64,000 nucleotides of DNA, from NCBI GenBank assembly GCA_028023455.1, contig JAQFVV010000001.1:24419401-24483400 (forward strand), in the 5' to 3' direction. The translations under genes were made by a program, and so were the position numbers. The notes below the pieces were generated by a model that was not told where the DNA came from, did not search any database, and was given only the letters and a program-made list of their open reading frames with translations. Source of the stretch: Epiperipatus broadwayi (Eukaryota > Onychophora > Udeonychophora > Euonychophora > Peripatidae). Positions 12,335 through 24,560 of this stretch are shown in pieces. The stretch's first letter is position 1, and the number at the start of each line of letters is the position of its first letter.

Positions 12335-12420
12335 TCATGTGTCATAACATCAGCCGGGAAGCCGGACAACTGCTTGTAAAGCAGCTGTCACTGACCTCTT
12401 GGCCACCAATGCTTGACAAC
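12335..12420 (-). mobile_element. tRNA-derived SINE, family A, 5' portion
   Basis: The minus strand reads GTCAAGCATTGGTGGCCAAG, then the A-box region, and ends GGCTGATGTTATGACAC. The B-box part is degenerate (CCGGCTTCCCGGC). It is the same family as 18375-18491, 26575-26669 and 46366-46474. It sits just beyond the 3' part of the split LINE. Confidence 0.8.
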
Positions 12421-13103
12421 TTTAATATATTTCTGTCAGGAGGCTACATACACATCAGGGCTTGCACTTTTTTTTTTACTATATGCACTATGGTATAAGA
12501 TGCATGTTCGCCTTAAGCAGCAATCTCAGAAGGATACCCTAGCGATCTTCCAAACAAATTTTAAAAAAATCAACAAAAAGATAAAACAGTAGAATAAAAC
12601 ACTTATTCAAGGACCTGGTCTTTAAAATACAATTGCACTCAAGCTTGTTGCAAGATGTCAATGCCGCATAGAACTAAATAAACAATAAGAAATACAATAC
12701 TTTATATAAATTATCGTATAACAAAGATAAACCATAGTGCAAAGCTGAAAAACTATGACACTATAAAAAAATATTTTATTTTATATATATCTCGATGTTT
12801 TTCTTGTAAATAACTCCGAGACTATTTGTAACAAAAAAGTTATGTAACTTTATATAAGTAAATAAATTTCCTTTAAAACCAAATGTTTTTATTGTTCATG
12901 CAAATATCTGATATAAATATATGTTATAAGAGTAGAAGAATATCGTTGAGAAAAAAATATTTCACTAGGAAAATAGAAGTTTTAAATTTAAAAACCTTTT
13001 TTATTTATATATATTGCTTTGATTCTTCACTAAACAATTAATTAAAAGTTAGAAATTTTAAAAAAAGATGAATCAAAATTCTAAAGCCTGTGCAATGTAT
13101 TAA
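12421..13103. other. No gene seen; AT-rich spacer
   Basis: AT-rich intergenic DNA. A T10 tract lies near 12,468 and nothing codes. It ends with AAGCCTGTGCAATGTATTAA (13084-13103), which is repeated exactly at 13566-13585. Confidence 0.6.
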
Positions 13104-13565
13104 TTTATATAAATAGTGTGTAAAAGGTCTGCCCATCCCTCGCATATGTATGTGGAAATGAATTATTCTCTTGTACATGATGAGTCAGAATGACTAATAT
13201 GTCAACATGGGTAGGATGACAACCTTGGCACTAACAAGGGCTTTGAACGTTCCATCATCAGATTTTCAATGAAATGGAAGGCTGAAGAGTTGTGAGTTGG
13301 AATAGTTTGAAGCCTGTCCATTAAAGTATGAAGATTGGCTATCTTAATATAAAGCTGAGCACTGATTGTATATATGTGTGAGGTTAGTAATCTAGACCAA
13401 CTGATGATTGCTTGTTTAGCATGAAATATATATATTAGTGATTATTTATCTTTTCAACATGTGTGTGATCAGGTGGGTCAGCAATATGAGATGGAGATGA
13501 GAGTAGTAGGTCGTGTGAAAGTCTGAGTTCGAATCTCGCATATATTACATATATGAATGCAGGTT
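13104..13565. mobile_element. 462-bp insertion with tRNA-like SINE (family B), flanked by a 20-bp direct repeat
   Basis: The exact 20-mer AAGCCTGTGCAATGTATTAA occurs on both sides (13084-13103 and 13566-13585), as expected of a target-site duplication. Near the right end (about 13455-13550) is GTGGGTCAGCAATATGAGA followed by GAGTTCGAATCTC, the latter a good tRNA B box. The same family B head appears in the palindrome at 21281-21554. The left 340 bp (for example GACAACCTTGGCACTAAC) may be SINE body in the other orientation or a second element. No poly(A) tail is evident, so a local duplication is an alternative. Confidence 0.5.
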
Positions 13566-13589
13566 TAAGCCTGTGCAATGTATTAAAAG

Positions 13590-16500
13590 TAAATTTAACA
13601 AATTCATTCAGGGGTGTAAATGCACAGATACATATAGATATTAGCATTGAAAAATATATCTGTTCATATACACATAGTCATGATTTAGAAATAGACAAAG
13701 TACATATAACTACAAATGATAGATTAAAAATATGCATATGAATTTTTGCATTTCATTACTTTAAAAAATAAAGATTTTTAAAATAGTAAGAATGGTGTGG
13801 GTGTGTGTTTTAATTTAAAATTTGGTTATATTTTAAACAAACTGGCTTAAAAAAAACAAAAAACTACACATTCAGAATCGGAGTGGTGCAAACAATTTTA
13901 AAATTATTAACAGAAAAACTAATATTTTACTCATCTTTGAAAAACCAGCATTCTCAAACATTGAATTATTGAAAATAAAATTTCTAAAAATCTTTACATT
14001 TTTTTAAGTATAGTTTTGTTTAGACTCTAAACAATTCCTGCCAAAATAGAATTGGAGATGTATAACATGTGAGGGTAAAGGATTAAATCCAAACAGTTTC
14101 TCATTGTCCTAGATTTACTGCTATGCATTATTTCCATGTTCAAACACTATGTTGCTAAAACCATAAATGAAATTGTGAAATTAAAAAAGACTTAGAATAT
14201 CTTGTAACTCAAACTATAAGCAATTATTTTATTTATTTATTTGTTCTGCATTTTTATTTTACTATTATGCCAATTTTAAACTTAAAATCTTGCTTTTGAA
14301 CTTTGTTGAACTTAATTATGAATCTGGAAATAATTCTACATACTATGGATTGTTTGGTTTAATCATTATCAATAAATTTAAAGTAGGGGTTTGAAGTTAT
14401 GTTTCATTATGATCAAATATTGTAAATAAGTTCAAGTATTAATATGGCATATTCCATTTTCCACTATAAATGGTACGTCATTTGTCTCGTATGCCTGCTA
14501 TCTATTTTCATGGCTCATATAACATTCTGTTACAGTATATAAAACTATCCCTATTTACAAAAGAATTATAAAATATTTCTTACCACTATTAATTTCACCA
14601 AAATACAAAATTAATTAGAATTAATCTGAATAAAGCAAAATTGTTTTTTAAGAAATACCTGCAACTAAAAATGTTTATTGAAAATATTTAATAAAAAAAA
14701 TTTTTTTTATCATACCATAGAAAGATGGAAATTTGTATGCGTGTATGTGCAACTTGTTGCTTTTCAGTCAAAACAATTTTTTGATAATATGAAAAAAACT
14801 TTGTGAAAAAATGGCAAAACATATATTTACAAAATATTTTTATCACATCATTTAGATTACCAAACTTCTTTAACATTCAATAATAAAAATTTTAAAATCT
14901 GAATTAATAAAGAATTTTAATTATTCACATTTGTATATCTCAATATGATTTTTTTTTTTTACAAAATCAAGTAATCTTATTTAAGAAGTCATAGATATTT
15001 GAGCACCAGAAATGACAGAAGTTAAGCTACAATCCAGGAGGTTTTTTTTTTACTGTTTTTTTTTTTTTAAAAATAAATAAATTGTACTGTAAACAGATTA
15101 TAAAATAAAACTGGTGTAATTTAAGAAGAAAAATAGAAAACATGGGTTAATAATGTTATTATTAAAATAATAGAGAAATGTAAAAATCAAAACAATTTTA
15201 AAAAATAGAAACAAGTGAAAACTTTAAATGAATCAAGAAGAAAATCAAACAAATCTAAATAAGACTAGATAAAAAGAGAATGTAAAAATGTGAATGAATT
15301 AAAAAAAAAACATATTGTAAAATAAAACATTTAGAAAAATAATTTACAAATATAAACAATTAGTGAAAAAGTGATTGATATGTTATTGATAAAAATGTAG
15401 CCATTTTGAAAATATATGTTTAAAAATGTTTTGATTTGTATTAGAGATATATGATCTGTCTACTATTTCAGTGACGATAAAATAAATAATCTTGAAATAG
15501 TTTGTATAATAGTGGAAGACATGCCTATAGCTGAAAAAGCATAGTAATTGATATTCCAATTAATTTTTAAAAGTATATGAGTAAAAAGTGTTTGGAAAAA
15601 AATAATTGATGTTTGAAAAAAAAAATTTACAATACCCATTTTTTTAAAAAAAAAAAAAAATTCAACTTGATTTTATCAAAAAAAAATGGTACAGCTAGAT
15701 GCCATTTGTTATTATAATTACTTTATAAAAATGCAATGTATTTGGAATTCTCAAAACAATTGTGGAGATATGCAATGTTTAGATATGAGAGAATAAGAAA
15801 TGTTAATATTCATTTTAAAAAAGACCGTTGACAATAAATTGTCTTAATTTGATTAATATTTTAAAAAAAAAAAGTAGACTGAAAGAGTGTATAAATTATA
15901 TTTCATATTGTGCTATCCAATTTTTTTTAATATCAATATATGCATCATTATATAGTTTCATTTATGTTTTAAACATATTCTTTAGTCATTTTCAAGGTCT
16001 ATTCTATTTATATATTAGAATTAATAGATGGATTTTGAAAGAAAAAGAAGCCATTAATTTTTTAAATTGTAGATCAAACAAAAATGTAAAGAAGATATTA
16101 CACTACTTACTGAAGAAGTAGATATATTTTATTTATTTAGATAAATAGGAGTAATGTTTAGATTAAACAACAAGAAATTATCATTGAGCAAGATATAATT
16201 TATTACAGAAAGATAGAACAAAATTGAAGTAATAACAATTTGGGAATAAAATTGAAAGCAAGTAAAACTGAAATTGGGAAGGTAGCTGATAAATATCTTA
16301 TTTAGGGAGTGGGGTTTTAGGAATTGGGGTTTAATGAGAAAAAAAGAGATCACTTTATTAATCATTTAAATTAGATAACGTGGCTATTTAAATGATTGTT
16401 TTTTGTGGGATGGGATAAGAGGCTTTAAATAATGTGGGAATATGAGTGGTTCTGAAGTTATAGTTAAAGCAAAAAAATACACAGATTATTTCATGAAATG

Positions 16501-17370
16501 AGTTTGGAGAAAATAAACAAAAATAGGTGGATAAAAATTGTACTAAGAATTTGTGATATATAGATATTTTCTGATAAAATTTAATTTTTTTTAAAAAAAA
16601 AGTTGAATTAGGCTTATTCTAAAGCTACATGAACTACTACTCTATTATGGAGAAAGTTTTAAAAAATGAAAAGATGAAGGGGGCGAAGAAGTTGGTAGAT
16701 GACTTTAAGAACATACTTATATAAGTGTGTGATTGAGACATTATAATAAAATAACCAGGATGATAGCAGACATCTGGTGAAAATATGATAGGAAGACAAA
16801 AAATAATTTGAAACAAAATTATTTAATCGAATATCAAATTTTCATAACATATATTAGTCATTATTATTTACTCTGGGTTTTTTTTCTAATTAAAAAAAAT
16901 CAGAAAATAATTGCATTAAACATTATAAAAAGATTGAATAATATTGTTCAAGTTGACAACGAACTGACTGAATTGCTGTGGGTCATGTAAATTAATTGTT
17001 AGTGTCTTTTCAGCAAAAAAATGGCCTGCTTTCTGAATCGGCTATTATTGGCAAATTACATAGTGAAAGAATTATTTTCATAAAAAAAACAAAGAAAGTA
17101 GTAATGAATACTGTCAGTATTATTAAGGCTAGAACCCTAATGTAAATAGCAGCCATAACTAACAATTCTGTAAAAAAAAAATGAATGAATTTTCTAATGC
17201 TAATAATTTGAATCTGAATTAATTTAAATAAACAACTGCTCTTGCATTTTGTAAACTTAAATCCTAAGTCTAAATGTTCTAAAAAAGGTAATTGTTTTTT
17301 TTTTTTAAAAAAATAATAGATTTGTTAGATGCTCATACGGTCACGTGATTTCAAGCCTCGGAATTGACAG
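13590..17370. other. No gene seen; low-complexity AT-rich DNA
   Basis: Long A and T tracts (for example about 14,950, 15,050 and 15,645) and scattered short open frames with no domain, signal or codon pattern. I see no transposon ends or RNA genes. Confidence 0.6.
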
Positions 17371-17372
17371 GT

Positions 17373-17434
17373 CCAGCTTTGATTAAAAAACGTTTAACTC
17401 TTAAGTTCATCTCTTTACCATTGTGCTAAACTGG
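17373..17434 (-). mobile_element. tRNA-like SINE head relic (family C)
   Basis: The minus strand starts CCAGTTTAGCACAATGG. TAGCACAATGG fits a pol III A box. The 3' side AAAGCTGG can pair with CCAGTTT as an acceptor-like stem. The B box is degraded (TTTTTAATCAAAGC instead of GGTTCGAATCC). Downstream on the minus strand, TGTCAATTCCGAGGC continues as unique sequence. It is probably an old SINE rather than a working tRNA. Confidence 0.45.
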
Positions 17435-18374
17435 GCAATCACTCAATAGACAGTAATAGTAATAATGATCAGGGCCAGTGCAAGGAAATAAATATATAAT
17501 TGTGTAGAACCATTATTTAATACAATAATATCTTTATATCAAAAATATGTTTAGTTAAAAAACTTCAAAAAGAAAACATAATACTACAAAAAATAAAAAA
17601 CAATTATGACTATCTCATTACAAAATAATAAATGTCACAGGTACATGTATAATACATAAACAAAAACAGGCAAAAAAACTCTCTATACATATTGCCATTC
17701 AGTGCAAGCCAGAATAATCAATGGATACCAGTCTAACAGTTAAGAGCAAGCATAAGAAATGGTGATCATGTGATGTTTATTGGTTATAAACAAAAACAAA
17801 AAAAAAATACATCTAATCCATGAAAATTTTAACAAATTAATATATTCAATTTTTTTAGTGCATCTATGCTAGAAAACTTTAGAATTAGGATCCATACATT
17901 TATCTTTGAACATATATCATCATGTACAATAGCAATAACAGAAAAAATACTTTTTTGTGTGTGTGAGAATGAAGTTCATAAGTATTTTTTTATTATCATC
18001 AATGCAAAATGAACACTTGCCATTGACTACACTTAAATGAATTGTTAATAATATTTGTAACCTTCTGCACTTTGCCAGATTTAATTGTTATCTTGGTGAG
18101 ATTTTTTGTAAACTCTTACATTCAATAAATTTGGTGGTAATATATGTTTGCAAATGAAAAAAATTATAAAAATTCATATCTCAACTTAGCAAATGTTAAA
18201 AAAATGAGATCTTAATAACAACAGTAAATGATTTCATCATTAAATAGATAACAGAGCAAAATCTCATAAAATAAAGAAAAGCTTTTTTAATTTTAATTTA
18301 TTTTCAAAATGCGAAAGAAAAAATATTAATCTTTGATAAATCTACCAAATTCTGCTTTAATATATTAAACTTGT

Positions 18375-18491
18375 TGTCAAGCATTGTTAGCCAAGAGGTC
18401 AGTGCAGCCATCTTGCAAGCAAGCAGTTGGTTGCAGATAGTTGTTGCGGGTTCGCCTCCCGGCCAATGCTATAACATATGGAAAAAAAAAA
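18375..18491 (+). mobile_element. tRNA-derived SINE, family A
   Basis: Starts GTCAAGCATTGTTAGCCAAG with the A box around AGCCAAGAGGTCAGTGC. The B box is GCGGGTTCGCCTCCCGG, and the body ends in GGCCAATGCTATAACAT with an A-rich tail. It is head-to-tail similar to the copy at 46366-46474. Confidence 0.85.
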
Positions 18492-18779
18492 TTAAAATTG
18501 TTTTTTAATTTTAAAAATATCTCAAGTTATTTTAAAACAGTGATGACAATGATGTATTGGTCGTTATTTTCATAATGTGGGCTGATCAGAACTTTGTGAT
18601 TTTCTTAGTTAACTTTATGCTATAAATTATCCTTTATTTTTAAAAATAAAATATATATTTGTTAAAAAATAGTGTAATAATGCATACTTTTCATTTTTAA
18701 TAATTATTACACAAATATTCTGTGAAAATAATCATGGCTCTTAATAAACTTTGCAAAAAAAAAACATTTTTAGTAATTC

Positions 18780-20972
18780 CAAAAACATTCTCAAAATAAA
18801 CTTCACAAAAAGTGTGAGTACTAATTTAAAAAAAAGTTGTCAATCAAAGAGAAGAAGACAGTGGATTAAAATTCTTTTACATTGCCACTATTTGATTTTA
18901 CTGGACTTTTCTGATTTCTTGAAATTAAAAAATCAGTATTTTAAAATAAAATAAAATTATGAATTAAAAAATTTCTGAAATATCTCAATAGATAATTTTA
19001 CATATGAAATTTTAAAAAATGCATAGCATTTGCCTTTACTTTTTTATGACTGAATATCTCTGTCTGATATACTGTATAGTCAATGAATTTGATAAATTCA
19101 GAAATGAAAGTTTGTTTTCTTGAAAAAATTACTATATCCAGGAGGTTCTTTAAAGAGTTAATTTCAGTTTTATATATATTTTTAAAAGCATAAAGTTTAT
19201 TGTTGAAAAGATAGATCTTTAAATTTATTTAATTATCCATTAATTCTAATTGATCCATGTTATATAAAAACTGAAAGTAAATATTGTATTTTAACAATTC
19301 AAATCTGCCTTTCACTGATATTTGGGCAGCATTTACAATAGTACTGTATTAGTTTTTAATCCAATCAAATACCTCATCTTTTTGTTATAATAAAATTGCT
19401 ATTTTTTTCCCTCAGATAAATTGCTGTGATTGGTTTAATATTATTTTTTCATTAATTTCTTGAGAAATAACAGCTGCAGTTTTGAATAAAGATTTGTCAT
19501 AAATAATCAGTACAATAGTTGGAAACAAATGTTTTGAATTTTTTAATTGTTGTAAAGAAAATATTTTCTGTAAAATCATTGTAAGATTTCTTTAATACTT
19601 CTTACATGTGATTCTTGTTTCTCTGTCACATTTTTTCATTTGATAATTTATAAAAAGCATTATATATTTGACTAATTTGATGTCAAAGTGATCACAATGC
19701 ATTAATTCAACTTTTTCAGCTTGTGACCAACAAAGATTTTAAATTGACGCAAAAAAAAATGTGGGATTTTTTTTTATTATTGATGAACATTTTGTTGAAA
19801 ATGCAAGAACAAAAACATGATTTATATGAATTTACTTTTGTAGCATCATTAATTACTAAATTTAAATTATGTTTGTGCAAGACACATAAAAAGTATTTGG
19901 ATTTATAGTTAAAAATACTTTTGTCCATTCTTCTTTTCCTTCTTGTTTGCATCATTATCATAATCATAATCTTATCCTCTAATATTGCCTACTTCAAGTT
20001 TTCATTCTTATAGTTTATTAATGTCATAAACATTCAAAAATGATTAAAAAAGTTATTTAATTTTAATATTATATTATCAATAGAAAAATATTGATTTTTT
20101 AACATTGTCTAGTATTTCTCGAAGATAGTTTACTCAACAAAGTATAATATCATTTTGAATATCTTTGCTCATGTAAAAAAATTTTACATTCTTCTTTTAA
20201 GCTTCTCTCTGTGAGAGTTGTGATGATAGAATCAAATTTTATAATTAAATTACTTTTAAAACTTTCCCCTTATTACTTTTAAAAATTATGTTAAATGATC
20301 TTCTAAAAGATAAGCATTGGCTTACAAGAAAGTTTATTACTTCTACTATTTTTGTAATAACATCTTTTTGATGTTTTTCCCTTAATTTATAGAGCTTCAG
20401 ATTATGCTCATCTATTTTTGTTGTATTTTTCAAATTAGTTTTAAATTTATATCACAATTTAAAACATTTTAAATGAATCAAACTTGTCTTGTGTCTACTT
20501 AATGCTTTCACAAACTTTTCCAGTTCTTGTAACCAGGTGATATAAATGGATTTATAAGGTTGATTCTGTTGTAAATACTTTATAGCAAAAATAAAAAATT
20601 GCATGAATGGATATAGAATATGTTTTCCATTCTCAATATGTATTACTAAATTTGAATCTATGACAATATCTGAGTACAATAAATCTTTGACATAAAATTG
20701 GATTACCTTCTGTTAAAATAATTATTTTGTCAATAATTTGAGGCTACTTAGAATGATCTTCTATTTCAGTCATTGCATAGTTGTTGATGTGGAAGGATTC
20801 ATCTCATTTACTTCACTAATAGTTAGAAAAGATATGTCATTATTTTTTTATTGATATAATTCTTTAGATTGTTCCTCATAATAATCTATATACTGCTGTC
20901 ATTTTCTGTATATTTTTTTATCTCTTCATTGATGACAATATTCTTTGGTGATTCATTATTAAAATCTGACAT
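18780..20972 (-). pseudogene. hAT-type transposase relic, ZMYM1/DUF4371-like
   Basis: The minus strand from an ATG at 20972 reads through several frames. MSDFNNESPKN is at the start, followed near 20,720 by PQIIDKIIILTEGNPILCQ. The open frames at 20452-20679 and 20245-20433 (KYNKNR..., IVEVINFLVSQCLSFRRS) fit the TTF-type/DUF4371 region of ZMYM1-like transposases. Near 19,842-19,885 the stretch HKHNLNLVINDATKVNS matches the conserved CxxHxLNLV block of hAT proteins. The C-terminal part towards 18,780 is still recognisable only in patches. Many stops and frameshifts make it dead. Terminal repeats and target duplication were not found. The family call rests on block order and spacing. Confidence 0.65.
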
Positions 20973-20984
20973 TTTAATTTGGTT

Positions 20985-21280
20985 TTTTATTAGCTTCTGC
21001 CTTCTCAAGTTTTCTTTTTCAGTTTTGCTAACCAGATAATTTCCTTTTTAAATCCATCTTCTAAGTGTTCAAGAAACAAAATAAAAACTATTATGGTTTT
21101 TATGTCAAATACTAATGTAAAAAATAAATAAAAGCATCATTACAAAAATGTTCTGATAACTAAAACTTCAAAATAATTGGCAACCTTAAAGTCTGATGCT
21201 TTGCGACCCTTTGGTACTGACCTTAATAATGATAGTTACAACACTAAAAAAATTGTATTTATATAAAAATATTAAATATT
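20985..21280. other. No gene seen; spacer between hAT relic and palindrome
   Basis: AT-rich, includes the likely 5' leader of the minus-strand hAT relic. No further motifs recognised. Confidence 0.5.
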
Positions 21281-21554
21281 GGGGATTTAAACTCAGACTT
21301 TCAAGCCCCCTCACTATTTGTACTATCTTATACTACTGATACACATGACTACACACATACAGAAAAAAAATAATAATCACCAATATATGTAATATTGTAC
21401 TATCTTATACTACTGATACACATGACTACACACATGCAAAAAAGATAATCACTAATATTACATATATTGGTGATTTTTTTTTTTCTGTATGTGTGTGGTC
21501 ATGTGTATCAGTAGTATGAGATAGTGTCGATAGTGAGGCTGAGTTCAAATCCCC
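21281..21554. repeat. Palindrome of two tRNA-like SINE (family B) arms
   Basis: The left arm begins GGGGATTTAAACTCAG and the right arm ends CTGAGTTCAAATCCCC. The two arms (about 21281-21396 and 21440-21554) match as inverted repeats for more than 100 bp, including TACTGATACACATGAC and AATCACCAATATATG. GAGTTCAAATCC is a B box. A third partial copy of the left arm (about 21396-21460) lies between them in direct orientation. It could be a foldback element, or two SINEs inserted head-to-head. Confidence 0.75.
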
Positions 21555-22204
21555 TATAATTTACAATTAGGCTCCAAGTATAAGAGTGCCTGGTATTTCA
21601 AATCTTATAAAAATATTAAATAAATAATTAACCTGAGATGTATGGAGTTTTTTTAAGCATCTAATTTACAAAAACAAATAAATATCTGGAGCTAGTTTAC
21701 CTTCAATAATAAAAAGTTTTAATCTGTTATGATTCCTCATTTTATTTATTTTTTTCAAAAATTAATGACCACTTCAGTTCTTCAGGCATCTTCCTCATGT
21801 CCAAGACTAAAAAGACAGATTATGGTTATAGAATGATTTTATTTGGACATCTTCACAGTATTTTTTTTAAACAGACAAAGCATTGGTGCTTCGTAGCAAG
21901 AACAGGTTCACATGATAATGATGAGCAGGGACAGTGCACTCTGGAGATCTTTACTCCTCCACGTGGGTTGCTTCAATCAAATTATCTATCAAAATTCTAG
22001 CAGTGTAATAATTGGCAATCTTTGCAATGACAATGTTTATTCCATGGGATTGATTTTTGCACTCTCTAATGAATTATTGTACAGTTTTCAATATCAACCA
22101 AAGGCCTTTCGGGTCAGAGCTTCTAAATTTTTTCCCACCTAAAGTTTCTTTTAAAAGTCACAGCTTCTCAATCATGGTTTGCCTTTTTTGCTTTGCTCAA
22201 ACAA

Positions 22205-22290
22205 TAATTAGATGATGGAAATAGTCCAATACAAAAATACAAGTATAATACCATCATCACAACCTTCAGGAAAACACTCAGAATAATGAT
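22205..22290 (+). repeat. Dispersed repeat shared with the flank of the 36.3-kb foldback
   Basis: GATGGAAATAGTCCAATAC followed by CATCATCACAACCTTCAG resembles 36845-36900 (ATGGAAATAGTCCCATAT, then CATCGTCACAAACCTTCAG) over about 80 bp. It marks a moderately repeated sequence outside the foldback arms. Its nature is unknown. Confidence 0.55.
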
Positions 22291-22299
22291 GTCAAAAAA

Positions 22300-23980
22300 T
22301 TCCTTTATGACAAAATATCGATATCTTATAAATATACAACACACAATTTTACAAGATCCACTGTGTGGTTTAATTAATACAATTTGTTTAAATCTTGTAA
22401 TTAATATTTTTATACTATTAACTTCTAATTTAGATGCAATATATCAAAATTTTCCAGCAGTTTTTCTTTGACTTTCATAAAATTCTAAGAATAAAAGTAT
22501 TTCAACTTAATTATTTCTGACAGATTCAGACATATCTTAATCTCTATAAATACAGAATATATATACTAATCCTGTGTGTGTATACATATATATGTCTTCT
22601 AATATCTTCTTAATTTAGAAATCTATTAGTTTTTTAAATAAAATTGTCCATACTTTGTTGCTAAATAATCTTTTTTATTAAAAAGATATTCTCTTTTATT
22701 CTCATTTTATTTAAAGTCAATGACTTAAATGATCCAAATACCTAGAGGTTTCAATTTTAAACCAACAATCTTGCAAAGACATAGTAACCTAATACTATAT
22801 CAGAAACTAAATGCAATAGTGATCTCAATAGTAGGCTAAATGCAGTCACTTTGGCTTATTGATTGCATTGATATGACTTTTGAAACTTATATTTATCACA
22901 CATTAGAAATTACCTAAGTATATAAGTAGTGAAATTGATTGGACATTATTTGGCAATGCAGATAGACTGCTATGATAAATTTTTCATTAATTGATTTTCT
23001 TCTGATAAGAGATATTTAATTTATTTTAACTTTAACCTAACCATATTTTTAGTTGTATTATATATATAAGGAACCAAATTTATATTAATTTATAATAAAA
23101 TCAAAAAATTATTAATAGCACATCTTAAAAACAAGTCTTTTAAATTGAAATTAAAGATTTTTTTTCTCCCTTCATCAATTAATAATTGAAAGGTTTCATT
23201 AATAGTGTTGCAAAGATATCTAACGAGCTAAATAATATTGTATTGTATTTTAATTACTTAATATCTCAGAAAAAAACTATATATTATTATATAAGATGAT
23301 TAATAAAAAAATTGTTAATACAAAATATTTATACATATTTTTCTAATTATGTAATTAGAATTTGGGTAAATCTAGATTTCTCTAAATTAAATTTCCAGCA
23401 TATATAAAGGGCAAAAAATTCCAAAAAATACAATATATTAGCATCAACACAGTCATCAATTATTTGCTCCACATTTTTTATGATATATTGTAATGCTTAT
23501 TTAAATTTGTTAAAATCCTAATTTCACATTCTGCATTTTGACTAATGGTAATTGTGCATGCATCTGAAAAGAAAATCAATTCAACTTAATATAAAGTTGT
23601 CTTAAAAAGAAGTTATACAATGTTTCATTTGCAAAAGCAGAGGACTACCTATAGTAAAATCTGCTTTGAATGTAATGCTAATGACTTGCCTGTGTGGTTT
23701 AGTGCTTCTAAAAGTAAAGATTTGATATTACCCTATCATTTCTGGCACATAAACTTACCAACAGCCATTAATTATTTCATTTGTTATCAAAGCCTGGCAT
23801 ATTTGATGAAGGGTGCTTCTTAGAAGGGACTTTAGTCGGTTTTAGTTTTTTGTAGCTTATATAAAAAGTTTGCTATTAAGTAGAGAATACTTTTCAATAT
23901 TATAATATTTATATAACACTTAGATATTAACACACACACACACTCTACATATATATATATATATATTTATAAATTAATTT
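22300..23980. other. No gene seen; AT-rich with microsatellites
   Basis: Short open frames (for example 23620-23823) show no known domain. (CA)n and (AT)n tracts lie at about 23,930-23,966. Confidence 0.55.
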
Positions 23981-23984
23981 AAGC

Positions 23985-24560
23985 AAACTAAAATAATGAG
24001 CGTGCTAATATCTCTGACAAGCTTTATCGATAACTGCCATAAAAGAAAGCATTTAAAATCTTTATCTAGAAACTATTCTCATCCTCAAACTGGCAGTTAT
24101 AAATAAAGCTTATTAGAACTATTAACATGCTTTTTATTTTAGTTTATAATTACAAGGTTATCAAGTTAAGTCATGTGATGTGATGATTTTATTTACTATT
24201 ATAGTTTTGCTTTTAAGTCTTAAGCGATGTTATATTGCTATGGCTATTAATATATATGGTGTGGCTGAGAATTTTTTAGACTCATATAGCTATTTAAGTT
24301 AGATAGCTAGATTTAAAGACATATAGGTGTCTGAAGATTTCAGATAAAGTGCTGACTTTGAATTGGTATTTTGGACTAGTGTCTGAAATATCCTAGCATC
24401 TCGCTGAGAATAGCCAATAGCTTGAAACTAATTTGAGGATGATAATAGTTTTTAGATAAAGATTTTAAATGCTTTCTCTTGTGGTAATTATTAATAAAGC
24501 TTGTAAGAGCTATTAACACGCTCATTATTTTAGTTTATAATTACAAGCTAATCAAGTTAA
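23985..24560. repeat. Inverted-repeat element with a nested hairpin
   Basis: AAACTAAAATAATGAGCGTG at 23985 is matched in inverse by CACGCTCATTATTTTAGTTT ending at 24536, and the arms agree for about 110 bp (23985-24095 with 24425-24536). A second copy of the right arm (about 24097-24145, AAAGCTTATTAG through TTTTAGTTT) folds with the left arm to give a smaller hairpin. Both right-arm copies continue TATAATTACAAG...ATCAAGTTAA. It looks like a MITE that inserted into, or recombined with, another copy. Confidence 0.65.
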
